DNA of 64,000 nt from JBBQFI01 sp038321775. GTDB taxonomy: Bacteria > Verrucomicrobiota > Verrucomicrobiia > Chthoniobacterales > UBA10450. Made by a program: the position numbers and the translations under genes. Positions within the stretch are counted from its first letter, which is position 1. The number at the start of each line of letters is the position of its first letter. Below the pieces are notes generated by a model. That model was not told the origin of the DNA. It saw only the letters and a program-made list of their open reading frames with translations, and ran no database searches. Of the stretch, positions 44,774 to 53,394 are shown piece after piece. The DNA lies in contig JBBQFI010000002.1 of the NCBI GenBank assembly GCA_038321775.1, positions 310,001 to 374,000 of the forward strand. Direction: 5' to 3'.

Positions 44774-45847
44774 TTAATCCTTTCTGCCACGATGAACTGG
44801 AATTGCCTTTTTTAACGACACGGCCTTTGCCTTCCTGATGGGCATCGGCGTTGCGGTCGATTTCGGTAAAGCGTTAACCGGAGTCGCTCGTAAAATTTTC
44901 GGCTCCGCGCCTTCGGGATCAATCGTTTCGTTGATCACATCGGCGGCGAGCTGGGCGAAGGTGACGGGAATGTTGCGTTGCACGATCAGATTCACCGTTT
45001 GTAATTCCCGTTTCGAATCGTCGGAATAAACGAGGAATTGTTCGAGGCGCCGTAACTGCGCAGCCATTTGATCGAAGCCGAATGTGATCTGCATGCGGTT
45101 CTTATCCGTCACGACGAGGCAATAACTTTTCGAGAGATCGATCTCGCGAATCTGAAAACGAGTCTGCATGTAGCTGCCCATGTTTAAACGCAAAAGATCG
45201 AGCGCAGATTTCGCCTCGAACGATTGCACCGTTCCTCCTGCTTCGAGCGATTCGCCGGTGCATCCAGTGATCAAAGGCAGACCCAGATATTCCGGGAGCA
45301 ATTTTTTTTCCTTCATTAAAACGCCGCGTCCATCGACGAGAAAAGCCGCATCGGACGCGAACGGATCGGTGACTTCTTTTTCGCTCGTGATCCAGGCGAT
45401 CGGTTTGCGCTCGACGATGTGAATGTCGATTTCCGCCGGCATCTGCCGCGTCACCTGCACTTCATCGACTTGCGGAAGCTCCTGCAGCGCGTCATGCACT
45501 TTTTGCAGATGCACGTTGAAAATATTTTCCCCTTCGTACAGATCGGCGACCTTCAAGATTTGCTCGCGCTGCAACGTGCCGTCGGTCTGCACTTCAATCT
45601 GGCGCAATTGATAATCGGGATTTTCAAAAAAGAGCCGCTTCGCGCCGAATTGCACTCCGAGGTAGCCACCGACGATGAGCACGAAGACGAGCACGATTTT
45701 CGAAAAGAAAACCAGGATGCGACGATTGCGATATTGCGTCGCTTTGCGCGAACGCACTTTAACGTCGAGCAAATGCTGCTGTTTACGCTGGCGCGGATTG
45801 GAGACGCGCTGATTGCGCACCGTCGTTCGTTTACTGCGCGCTCTCAT
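44774..45847 (-). CDS. ftsQ: cell division protein FtsQ
   Basis: From ATG 45847, overlapping the ddl stop as ATGA, the protein has 357 residues. A basic cytosolic segment precedes one membrane helix (ILVFFSKIVLVFVLIVGGYL, about 42-61). The POTRA domain follows (YQLRQIEVQTDGTLQREQIL, then FNVHLQKVHDALQELPQVDE and RQMPAEIDIHIVERKPIAW). FtsQ organises the FtsLB-FtsWI septal synthase. The frame is open to 46111, but that extension runs through ddl and is Arg-rich noise. A basic, Lys-rich tail follows the beta domain. Confidence 0.92.
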   Translation of the reverse strand: MRARSKRTTVRNQRVSNPRQRKQQHLLDVKVRSRKATQYRNRRILVFFSKIVLVFVLIVGGYLGVQFGAKRLFFENPDYQLRQIEVQTDGTLQREQILKVADLYEGENIFNVHLQKVHDALQELPQVDEVQVTRQMPAEIDIHIVERKPIAWITSEKEVTDPFASDAAFLVDGRGVLMKEKKLLPEYLGLPLITGCTGESLEAGGTVQSFEAKSALDLLRLNMGSYMQTRFQIREIDLSKSYCLVVTDKNRMQITFGFDQMAAQLRRLEQFLVYSDDSKRELQTVNLIVQRNIPVTFAQLAADVINETIDPEGAEPKILRATPVNALPKSTATPMPIRKAKAVSLKKAIPVHRGRKD

Positions 45848-46770
45848 TTTCCTGGCCGCGCCTCCTGCGAAAGCTCGATGATGCGCGCGCACAAATCCGC
45901 GTACCCGATTCCCGCGGCCGCGGCGGCTTCTGGAAGCAAACTCGCGTCCGTCATTCCCGGGATCGTGTTTATCTCGAGCACCGTAGGATCGCCTTCCTCG
46001 GGAAGAATGATGTCGACGCGCGAATAGACTTTCAGGCCTAACGAGCGATGAGCCCGGAGCGCGAGATCCTGGATGGCGCGCGTTTGTTCCTCCGGAATAT
46101 GCGCGGGACAAACATGCTGCGCTCCGCCGCCCGCGCTTGGATTCAGGAATGGATATTTATTCGTGAAATCGTAAACGCCGCCCTTCGGAATAATTTCGAG
46201 AATCGGCAATGCTTGATCGCCGAGAACACCGATCGTCAATTCGCGACCGGGGATGAATTTCTCCACCAAAAATTCCGAGTCGTACTTCGCGCCTTCCTCC
46301 AACGACGATCTGATTTCGCGTTCGAGCTTGACGATATAAACGCCGACCGTCGATCCCTGCCGCGGCGCCTTGATTACGATCGGAATCGGGATTGTCGGAT
46401 TCTGTCCGGCTTTGATGACCTGCCAGTTCGGCGTGGTGATCTCGTGTTCACGAAATTTTTCTTTCGAGCGAATCTTGTCGAACGCGAGCCGACTCTCTTC
46501 CACTCCTTCACCGGTGTAAGCGACACCACGATTCTCCAGGATTTTCTGGATCTGCCCGTCCTCGCCAAAAGTTCCGTGCAGGGAAATGAAGGCAAGTTTC
46601 GTGTCGTTAGGCAGTTTGAACTCGGCGTCGCACACATCGACTTCCGACACGTCCGCGCCTAACGAACGAAGCGCTTTCGCAACCCCACGACCCGTAGCCA
46701 GCGAAACGTCACGTTCCGAACCGGGACCTCCCATAATCACGGCAATCTTTTTGTGAGCGAGCGTGTTCAT
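45844..46770 (-). CDS. ddl: D-alanine-D-alanine ligase
   Basis: From ATG 46770 the protein has 308 residues, the usual Ddl length. It has KIAVIMGGPGSERDVSLATG, FISLHGTFGEDGQIQ, PRQGSTVGVY, FLVEKFIPGRELTIGVLG and the metal site SRVDIILPEEGDPTVLEINT with PGMTDASLLPEAA. It makes the D-Ala-D-Ala used by MurF. The frame extends to 46824, but those bases belong to a palindromic repeat, so the shorter start is chosen. It overlaps ftsQ by 4 bp. Confidence 0.95.
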   Translation of the reverse strand: MNTLAHKKIAVIMGGPGSERDVSLATGRGVAKALRSLGADVSEVDVCDAEFKLPNDTKLAFISLHGTFGEDGQIQKILENRGVAYTGEGVEESRLAFDKIRSKEKFREHEITTPNWQVIKAGQNPTIPIPIVIKAPRQGSTVGVYIVKLEREIRSSLEEGAKYDSEFLVEKFIPGRELTIGVLGDQALPILEIIPKGGVYDFTNKYPFLNPSAGGGAQHVCPAHIPEEQTRAIQDLALRAHRSLGLKVYSRVDIILPEEGDPTVLEINTIPGMTDASLLPEAAAAAGIGYADLCARIIELSQEARPGK

Positions 46771-46781
46771 TTTGTTTCCGA

Positions 46782-46924
46782 GTAGCGCACGCGTCTCGCG
46801 TGTCGGCGATGGCGTCCCCGCCATCGCGAACTTTTGATTTCGTCGAAAATCTCAAGAGTCGCGCGGCGGTCGAAAGATTGTTGCGGCGAGACGCCGCAAC
46901 CAACACGCGAGACGCGTGCGCTAC
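46782..46924. repeat. nested palindromic element between murC/B and ddl
   Basis: A perfect 22-bp outer inverted repeat (46782-46803 and 46903-46924, containing GCGCACGCGTCTCGCG) encloses two further hairpins. One is GCGATGGCG with CGCCATCGC (about 46806-46828). The other is GTTGCGGCG with CGCCGCAAC (about 46880-46900). It fills almost the whole gap inside the dcw operon and would fold into a clover-like RNA. It has no T tract, so it does not look like a simple terminator. Confidence 0.85.
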
Positions 46925-46936
46925 CCGGATTTCCTC

Positions 46937-49234
46937 TCACGCTGGTTCCCCCACGATTTGAACTTCGGTTTGTAACTCGATGCCGCGCTTCGACCGCGCG
47001 ATTTCTTGAATTTTGCCGATCAGCTGCAGCACTTCGGCCGCGGTCGCGCCGCCATCGTTCACAATAAAATTGCCGTGAACTTCGGAAACGCGCGCCTTTC
47101 CGACATTCGAATTCTTTAAGCCCAGCTCATCCACCAATTTTCCCGCAGGACAACTGTCGGGATTTTTGAAAATGCAGCCGGCGCTTTTTGCGATCGGTTG
47201 AGTGCCGCGACGTTTCTGCTGGGACTCATCCAGGCGATGAGTGATTTCGTCGGCAGACGCAGGCTCCCCGCGAAAAACGGCTGAGACTGCGTAATTTTTC
47301 TCCAACGATGGGACGTGCCGATAATGCACTTCCAATTCGTCTCCACTTTTTTCCTGCGGCGCTCCGTCGCTGTCGAGATAACGAACCCGCACGACCCGTT
47401 CGAAAGTTTGCGAGCCCATCGCACCCGCATTCATGCGCAAACCGCCGCCGACTTCACCCGGAATTCCCTCCATCCATTCCAGTCCGCCAAGTCCGGCTGC
47501 CTTCGCTGCATACGCGACCTCTTTTAATTTTGCCCCAACCCCAGCGGTGATTTCATTTCCGTTGATCTCGATTTTATCGAAGTCGCCGCCACTCGGATGC
47601 GCAACCACGCCGCGAATTCCGCCATCGCGCACGAGCAAATTCGAACCGCGACCGATGACAAAGAATGGAAGATTTTCGCGCCGGCAGAACTGAATCAATT
47701 CGCCCAATGCCTTTTCGTTGCGCGGCTCCGCCCAGAATTGCGCCGGGCCGCCAACGCGCAACGTCGTATGCTTCGCGAGCGGTTCGTACAAACGCACATC
47801 GCCTTCTTCGCCCACGATCCGCTTCAAATTTTCCGCAATCACGAGATCGGCCGCGAGCAACGAAAGTTGTTCGTGAATATTTCCCGCGCCAAGGCTCACG
47901 ACCAGATCGCCCGGATCGAGCATGTTGCCGACATCGCTGTGCACCAATTCGAGTCGCGGTTGATAAGTCACGCCGCGATGGCCCTGTGCAATAATTTCAT
48001 CGGCAATCATTCTCCCGCTAACTCCTGGGATGGGCGCCTCGTTGGAACCGTAAATATCCGTTACGACCACGCGCTCCGCGTCATGAAAAGCATTGCCGAA
48101 TTGTTTGCGCAGCGCCTTGGTGCGCGAATAACGATGCGGTTGAAACATCGTCAGCACGCGTTTTCGCCCGATCGATTTCGCCGTATTTAAAGTGGCGCTG
48201 ATCTCCGTCGGATGGTGCCCGTAATCATCAACCAACAGGAATCGTTCGCTTTGATATTTAATTTCGAAACGCCGGCGCGCGTGTTGAAAACGTGCCAGCG
48301 ATTTTTTGATTTTCTCAAACGGAACGCCCAACTCCGTAGCCACGGCAATGACGCCCAGCGCGTTGCTCACATTATGCCGGCCGGGCACGCTTAAAATCGC
48401 TTCGCCCAATTGTTCGCCATGGCGGAAAACGCAAAAGACCGAAGCGAAGTCTTTCAGTTCCACATCGGTACCGCGGTAATCGGCGTTCTCGCTAAAACCG
48501 AACGAAATTGCCGCGGGCCGCGTTTCACAAAGCCGTTTCGCGTTTGCTTCGTCTGCGCAGTAAAAAATCTTTCCGCGCGTTTGCCCGAGCAATTGCGCAA
48601 AGACCGATTCGATTGCCGCGAGATCGGCGTAAAAATCGAGATGCTCTTCTTCAATATTGAGGAGAAGCGTGTGCTCCGGGTGGAAAAAACGAATCGTGCC
48701 GTCACTCTCGTCGCCTTCCGCGACAAAATATTCGCCGCGCGCATCCCAGTGCGCGTTGCTTCCAAGAATCGGAATTTCCGCGCCGACGTAATGAGACGGA
48801 TGTAATCCTCCTTCACGCAAGACATGCGCAACCATCGCTGACGTCGTCGTTTTTCCGTGCATGCCGACGACGACGATGCCGCGTTTGCCGTGCATGATCG
48901 CGGCAAGCGCTTCGGCCCGCCGCAAAAGCAATTTCCCGTTTTCGCGCGCACTCGTTAGGATCGGATTGTCCCTTTTGATCGCCGACGAAAAAATAATAAT
49001 GTCGGCCGTGCTTGCGTCCTCGACCCGATGTTCGCGATGAAAACGCAAACCGAGTCGCTGCAATCGATCCGTTTCCAGCGTTCTGATTTTATCGGAACCG
49101 CTGACTTCGTGGCCGAGTTCGAGCAGGAGCGCGGCGATCCCGCTCATGCCGCTCCCCGCGACGCCCACGAGATGAACCCGGTGGCGTTCCTGCGTCAGTA
49201 ATTTTTGCAGGGCGGCCTCAGGTGCGTGCGTCAT
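46937..49234 (-). CDS. murC/murB: MurC-MurB fusion: UDP-MurNAc-L-alanine ligase / UDP-GlcNAc-enolpyruvate reductase
   Basis: The 765-residue protein joins two enzymes. MurC fills about 1-460 with HLVGVAGSGMSGIAALLLEL, the ATP site VVVGMHGKTTTSAMV (about 121-135), and DDYGHHPTEI. MurB fills about 470-765 with the FAD-binding TTLRVGGPAQFWAEP, IGRGSNLLVRDGG and GLEWMEGIPGEVGGGLRMNA, and the C-terminal KNSNVGKARVSEVHGNFIVN. MurB is the type in which the Ser or Cys acid lies in the KSAGCIFKNP segment. Together they turn UDP-GlcNAc-enolpyruvate into UDP-MurNAc-L-Ala. The start overlaps murG by 17 bp. Confidence 0.95.
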   Translation of the reverse strand: MTHAPEAALQKLLTQERHRVHLVGVAGSGMSGIAALLLELGHEVSGSDKIRTLETDRLQRLGLRFHREHRVEDASTADIIIFSSAIKRDNPILTSARENGKLLLRRAEALAAIMHGKRGIVVVGMHGKTTTSAMVAHVLREGGLHPSHYVGAEIPILGSNAHWDARGEYFVAEGDESDGTIRFFHPEHTLLLNIEEEHLDFYADLAAIESVFAQLLGQTRGKIFYCADEANAKRLCETRPAAISFGFSENADYRGTDVELKDFASVFCVFRHGEQLGEAILSVPGRHNVSNALGVIAVATELGVPFEKIKKSLARFQHARRRFEIKYQSERFLLVDDYGHHPTEISATLNTAKSIGRKRVLTMFQPHRYSRTKALRKQFGNAFHDAERVVVTDIYGSNEAPIPGVSGRMIADEIIAQGHRGVTYQPRLELVHSDVGNMLDPGDLVVSLGAGNIHEQLSLLAADLVIAENLKRIVGEEGDVRLYEPLAKHTTLRVGGPAQFWAEPRNEKALGELIQFCRRENLPFFVIGRGSNLLVRDGGIRGVVAHPSGGDFDKIEINGNEITAGVGAKLKEVAYAAKAAGLGGLEWMEGIPGEVGGGLRMNAGAMGSQTFERVVRVRYLDSDGAPQEKSGDELEVHYRHVPSLEKNYAVSAVFRGEPASADEITHRLDESQQKRRGTQPIAKSAGCIFKNPDSCPAGKLVDELGLKNSNVGKARVSEVHGNFIVNDGGATAAEVLQLIGKIQEIARSKRGIELQTEVQIVGEPA

Positions 49235-50321
49235 GGTCGGGTTGAGTATATTTTTCCATCGCCTTCACCACGAGCGCGGCGGCATCCGTCGGAGCGAGAC
49301 GCGAGGATTTTTCGGACATGCGGCGCAGTTTAGTCGCGTCGCCGATTAAATCCCGAATTTTGCGTGCGAGCACGTCACCGGAAAGTTCGGATTCTTTGAG
49401 AATAACGGCCGCATCATCCCGCGCAAAAATTTCGGCGTTGAGCGTTTGATGGTTATCCGCCGCGAATGGATACGGGATCAAAATCGCCGGCAACGAAAAA
49501 GCTGCGAGCTCGGCCAGGCTGGCGGCGCCGGACCGTGTGATCGCAAAATCCGCCGCGCTGTAAACTGTCTCCATCTGATGATGAAAGGCCGCGACGTATG
49601 CCGGAATATTTTCGCGACGGTAATTGTCCGCCACCAAAGTTTCGTCTCGTGTGCCCGCGAGATGGATGACCTGCAGCGACAATTCCCGCAAAGCCGCCAT
49701 CGATTTAATGACAGCCTGATTAATTCCAGTGGCGCCCTGACTTCCGCCCATGATGAGCAGCGTTTTCAAATCGTCGCGCAATCCCAATTGTTGCAGCGCG
49801 ACTTTACGATCGATGCGTTTGAGATCGTACCGAATGGGCGTGCCTGTCACCTCCGTTTGGTTCTTCGGAAAAAACTGCGCGCACTCCTTGAATCCAAGAA
49901 GAACCGCGCGCACCAGATTCGCCGTCATGCGATTGGCCCGGCCCGGGACGGCGTTGGATTCATGGATGAAAGTCGGAATGCCACGAAAGCGCGCGGCCAT
50001 CACCGGCGCGGTCGAGGTAAACCCGCCCATGCCGAGAACAAGGTGCGGCTTGAACGTTCGATAGATTCCGCGGCAACGCACGAGGCTTTCGTTGAAACGC
50101 CTAACGAATCGTAAAATCGCCGGCGAAAACGGCGAAGGCAGACCGATGCTGGGCAGTTTCTCGAGGCGAAAATCGGAGTGCGTCGAAATTGCCAGAGCGT
50201 CGACTTCCTTTTCCGAAATGAAAAGCATCACTTCATGACCGTGCCCGCGCAGAACTTCTGCGACCGCGAGACCGGGAAATAAATGCCCGCCTGTTCCTCC
50301 GCATGCGATGACGGCATTCAT
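49218..50321 (-). CDS. murG: UDP-GlcNAc:undecaprenyl-PP-MurNAc-pentapeptide GlcNAc transferase MurG
   Basis: The 367-residue GT28 protein begins NAVIACGGTGGHLFPGLAVA and has GMGGFTSTAPVMAARFRGIP, IHESNAVPGRANR, LLIMGGSQGATGIN and ITRSGAASLAELAAFSLPAILIP. It makes lipid II from lipid I at the inner face of the membrane. ATG 50321 lies 1 bp after the ftsW stop. Confidence 0.97.
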   Translation of the reverse strand: MNAVIACGGTGGHLFPGLAVAEVLRGHGHEVMLFISEKEVDALAISTHSDFRLEKLPSIGLPSPFSPAILRFVRRFNESLVRCRGIYRTFKPHLVLGMGGFTSTAPVMAARFRGIPTFIHESNAVPGRANRMTANLVRAVLLGFKECAQFFPKNQTEVTGTPIRYDLKRIDRKVALQQLGLRDDLKTLLIMGGSQGATGINQAVIKSMAALRELSLQVIHLAGTRDETLVADNYRRENIPAYVAAFHHQMETVYSAADFAITRSGAASLAELAAFSLPAILIPYPFAADNHQTLNAEIFARDDAAVILKESELSGDVLARKIRDLIGDATKLRRMSEKSSRLAPTDAAALVVKAMEKYTQPDHDART

Positions 50322-50322
50322 T

Positions 50323-51468
50323 TTAGATTCGCGGCGTGATGCGCGCCTGCATGATCACGCGTTTTTTGTTGATGGCCGGTTCGAGAATCGCCTGGCGGTA
50401 AATATTGAGCAGCAGTCCGACGCCGAAAAGGCAGGCGGCAAGATTGGATCCGCCATAACTGATGAATGGCAGCGGCAATCCCTTATTAGGCAAAAGCGAA
50501 GTCGTGACACCGATGTTGACCGCGGCCTGCAAGGCCAGAAGCGATACGATACCGCTGGCCAGCAAGAGGCCAAAGCGATCCTTCGCGTGGAGCGCGATCA
50601 TCATTCCGCAGACAATGATGACGACGAACAAAAAAATGACGAGAAGGCTGACGCGCAGACCGAGCTCTTCACCGATCATCGGAAAAATAAAATCGGTGTG
50701 CGCGTAAGGAAGGTAGAGCATCTTTTGCCGGCCGTTGCCGAGCCCGAGACCTTCCATGCCTCCGCTGCCCCAGGCGATGAGCGCCTGCATTTGCTGCAAG
50801 CCGTCTGTTTGTTCGTGCGCTTTTAAATCGCGGAATGCGGTCAGACGCGCCATGCGCTCGGGCATTTTCGCTGCGACCACCGCCATGCTACCGAGTCCGC
50901 CTAACGAGAGAAGACCTAGGACCACGGGATTCGTCCCGGCCACAAACATAATAACAAAAGTCGTCGCGCCGATAAGCGCGGTCGTTCCCAGGTCGACTTC
51001 GAAAAGGATCAATGTCAGCAGCGCGCTGATAAAGAGGAGTGGCAAGGCGAACCCATGCAGGAAGCGGCTGCTCGATTTTTCGTAGCGCGCAAACCAGGCC
51101 GCGAGAAAAAAAACGGCGGCGATTTTGGCCAGCTCCGAAGGTTGAAAGGCGAGCGATCCCATGCCGACCCAACGCCGCGAACCGTTGATGCGCATGCCAA
51201 GATGCGGGACGAAACAAAGCGCAAGAGCAATGAACGCTATTCCGAACCAAATCCACCAGGTGCGCTGCCAGAAATGGTAATCAACCAGCGCCGCCACGGT
51301 GCAACCGATCAGACCGATCCCAAGCCAGACCGACTGCCGTTTGATGAAATAATAAACATCATTGTGACTGCTGCGCGCAAAAGCGCTCGTGCTAAAAAGC
51401 ATGACGATACCGATGACGAGCATCACAAGGACGGCGACGAATAAAATGTAGGCGCTCTTGCGGTGCAT
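50323..51468 (-). CDS. ftsW: septal peptidoglycan glycosyltransferase FtsW (SEDS)
   Basis: The 381-residue protein has about ten membrane helices and SEDS signatures: VMLFSTSAFARS, RQSVWLGIGLIG, NGSRRWVGMGSLAFQPSELAKI, TDFIFPMIGEELG and GLPLPFISYGGSNLAACL. It polymerises glycan strands with the class B PBP FtsI. ATG 51468 lies 11 bp after the LysM gene. Confidence 0.96.
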   Translation of the reverse strand: MHRKSAYILFVAVLVMLVIGIVMLFSTSAFARSSHNDVYYFIKRQSVWLGIGLIGCTVAALVDYHFWQRTWWIWFGIAFIALALCFVPHLGMRINGSRRWVGMGSLAFQPSELAKIAAVFFLAAWFARYEKSSSRFLHGFALPLLFISALLTLILFEVDLGTTALIGATTFVIMFVAGTNPVVLGLLSLGGLGSMAVVAAKMPERMARLTAFRDLKAHEQTDGLQQMQALIAWGSGGMEGLGLGNGRQKMLYLPYAHTDFIFPMIGEELGLRVSLLVIFLFVVIIVCGMMIALHAKDRFGLLLASGIVSLLALQAAVNIGVTTSLLPNKGLPLPFISYGGSNLAACLFGVGLLLNIYRQAILEPAINKKRVIMQARITPRI

Positions 51469-51479
51469 CGTTTCGCAAA

Positions 51480-52064
51480 CTAATCCTCAGATTTTTTGGC
51501 CTTCGCCGTTTTCGCGGGGATCAATAATTTCTGCCCGATCTTTAGTTTGCGCGGATCCTCGATGTGATTAAGCGCGAGCAAACTGTCGTACGAAACCTTG
51601 AACTTCCGCGCGATTGTCACGGGATTGTCGCCCTTTACTACCACGTAAGTTTTCCCGGAATCGGCTACGGAGGTTTTCGAAATGTATTTCGTGTGTTCGG
51701 TTTTGCGATCCGCGTTCGCTACACTTTGGTGCGTGGACTTCTCTTCGGTGCGGTTGGCGGGCACCGATGACTTTTCGGTTTCCGTGGATGCAATGCTGAT
51801 TGGCGCATTCGCCGTTTTCGCGCTCACATTTTTTGCAAGCAGAGGCGGCGGCAGCGAACCCTGCCGTGTCTTGATCGCGTTGAACGCAATGATGCCGGCC
51901 ACAGCGACGACGTGCAGGACCAAAACGATCAAGAGCGCGCGCGACAGCTTCATGTTCGGCTCCGACATTTCCTCGTAGTCCATGTCGTCAGGCGCGGTGA
52001 GCGAACGACGCGCAGTGCTGGCGCGCAGTTTTTTCTTACGTTGGAAGAGTTTGGGTATTTTCAT
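51480..52064 (-). CDS. single-pass membrane protein with periplasmic LysM domain
   Basis: From ATG 52064, overlapping the murD stop as ATGA, the protein has 194 residues. A basic cytosolic part is followed by one membrane helix (ALLIVLVLHVVAVAGIIAFN, about 44-63), a Ser/Thr/Lys-rich linker, and a C-terminal LysM domain (YVVVKGDNPVTIARKFKVSY, then LALNHIEDPRKLKIGQKLLIP). LysM binds peptidoglycan GlcNAc. Its place between murD and ftsW suggests a division or wall-assembly role. The longer frame to 52253 overlaps murD and is not needed. Confidence 0.88.
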   Translation of the reverse strand: MKIPKLFQRKKKLRASTARRSLTAPDDMDYEEMSEPNMKLSRALLIVLVLHVVAVAGIIAFNAIKTRQGSLPPPLLAKNVSAKTANAPISIASTETEKSSVPANRTEEKSTHQSVANADRKTEHTKYISKTSVADSGKTYVVVKGDNPVTIARKFKVSYDSLLALNHIEDPRKLKIGQKLLIPAKTAKAKKSED

Positions 52065-53392
52065 GTTTGTTTCGGCAGAGCGTGAACGAGCGCACGAAAT
52101 TGATCGCCGCGATCGGCGTAGCTTTTGAACATGTCGAAGGAAGACGTTCCCGGAGAGAAGAGAACAACCTCCCCGGGCTTCGCCAGGCCGCGCGCGCGTT
52201 CGACCGCATCGGCGAGCGAATCGGCAATTTCCGTCGGCACGGCGTCGCCCCAATCGCGTGCGATGCTTTCCGCCATTTCGCCGATCAAAATCGTCGTGCG
52301 AACTTTTTGCCTAACGAGTTCACGCAGCGGATCGAAGGTAAAGCCCTTGTCTTTCCCGCCTGCAATCAAAATGACGGGCTTGCTTTGCGCGAGCAACGCT
52401 TTCTCGACCGCATCGAGATTCGTAGCTTTCGAATCGTTGATGTAGGTGGCGCCTCCGACTTCGCGGACAAATTCGCAGCGGTGCGGCTGTGGTTCGTATT
52501 GCGAGAGCGGCGGCACCATTTCGGCAAAGGTGAGTGCGCGCGCCAGCCCGACCGCGAGTGTCGCCATTAAATTTTCAATGTTGTGTGAGCCGCGCAGTTT
52601 GGTGTCGGCCAGACGCAGCACTTCCTCCCCGCTATAGACAATTGCGCCGCCCGCGAGGCGAAAGTCAGCGTCATCGGAATAAGCGCTGAAGGTAACGGGA
52701 CGCGCCTGGATTTTCGGTAAACGCTCGAGCGCGTTCACGACCGCAACGTCATCGCCGGTTTGATTTTCGAAGACGCGAAGTTTCGCCGTTCGATATTCCG
52801 CGACCGATGTATAACGATCGAGGTGATCGGGAGCGAAATTCAGCCAGACGCTGATCGCTGGCCGGAAGGTGCGAATCGTTTCCAATTGAAACGAACTCAC
52901 TTCGACGGTGAAGACATCGTAATTCTCCTGTCGACGCACGACATCCGACAAAGGTTTTCCAATGTTGCCGCAGGCGATCGTGCGTTGACCGCACGCATTC
53001 AACATCTGGGCGACTAATTCCGTCGTCGTGGTCTTACCGTTTGTGCCGGTAATGGCGATGACGGGCAAAGTGCAGGAGCGCCAACCCAATTCCAACTCAC
53101 CGATGGTTTCGATTTTTCGCGACGAAAAATTTTGCGCAAGCGGCGAATCCGGATCGATGCCCGGACTGAGAACGACAAAATCGTAGGTGGACGAATCATG
53201 TTCCACCTCCGGACCGAACATGACACGAACTTTATGCGCGCGCAGATTTTCGATGGTGGATTTGAGCAAATTTTTCTCGTCTGCGCTATCGAGCACGCTG
53301 ACCTGCGCTCCTTCCGCCACGAGCAGAAGCGCGGCTGCGGTTCCACTCAAACCAGCCCCGAGCACAGCAACGTTTTTGTTTTTGTAGCGCAC
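52061..53392 (-). CDS. murD: UDP-MurNAc-L-alanine:D-glutamate ligase MurD
   Basis: The 443-residue ligase has NVAVLGAGLSGTAAALLLV at the N terminus, the ATP site VIAITGTNGKTTTTELVAQ, VSSFQLETI, HRCEFVREVGGATYINDSKAT, and ILIAGGKDKGFTF. It adds D-Glu to UDP-MurNAc-L-Ala in the cytoplasm. ATG 53392 lies 2 bp after mraY. Confidence 0.96.
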   Translation of the reverse strand: MRYKNKNVAVLGAGLSGTAAALLLVAEGAQVSVLDSADEKNLLKSTIENLRAHKVRVMFGPEVEHDSSTYDFVVLSPGIDPDSPLAQNFSSRKIETIGELELGWRSCTLPVIAITGTNGKTTTTELVAQMLNACGQRTIACGNIGKPLSDVVRRQENYDVFTVEVSSFQLETIRTFRPAISVWLNFAPDHLDRYTSVAEYRTAKLRVFENQTGDDVAVVNALERLPKIQARPVTFSAYSDDADFRLAGGAIVYSGEEVLRLADTKLRGSHNIENLMATLAVGLARALTFAEMVPPLSQYEPQPHRCEFVREVGGATYINDSKATNLDAVEKALLAQSKPVILIAGGKDKGFTFDPLRELVRQKVRTTILIGEMAESIARDWGDAVPTEIADSLADAVERARGLAKPGEVVLFSPGTSSFDMFKSYADRGDQFRALVHALPKQT

Positions 53393-53394
53393 GT

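Noticed and set aside
45848..46111. N-terminal extension of the ftsQ frame
   Set aside because: It lies within ddl in another frame and is Arg-rich; the ATGA junction at 45844-45847 gives the usual start.
46771..46824. 18-residue extension of Ddl
   Set aside because: The codons fall in the palindromic repeat; Ddl proteins begin near MNTLAHKKIAVIMGG.
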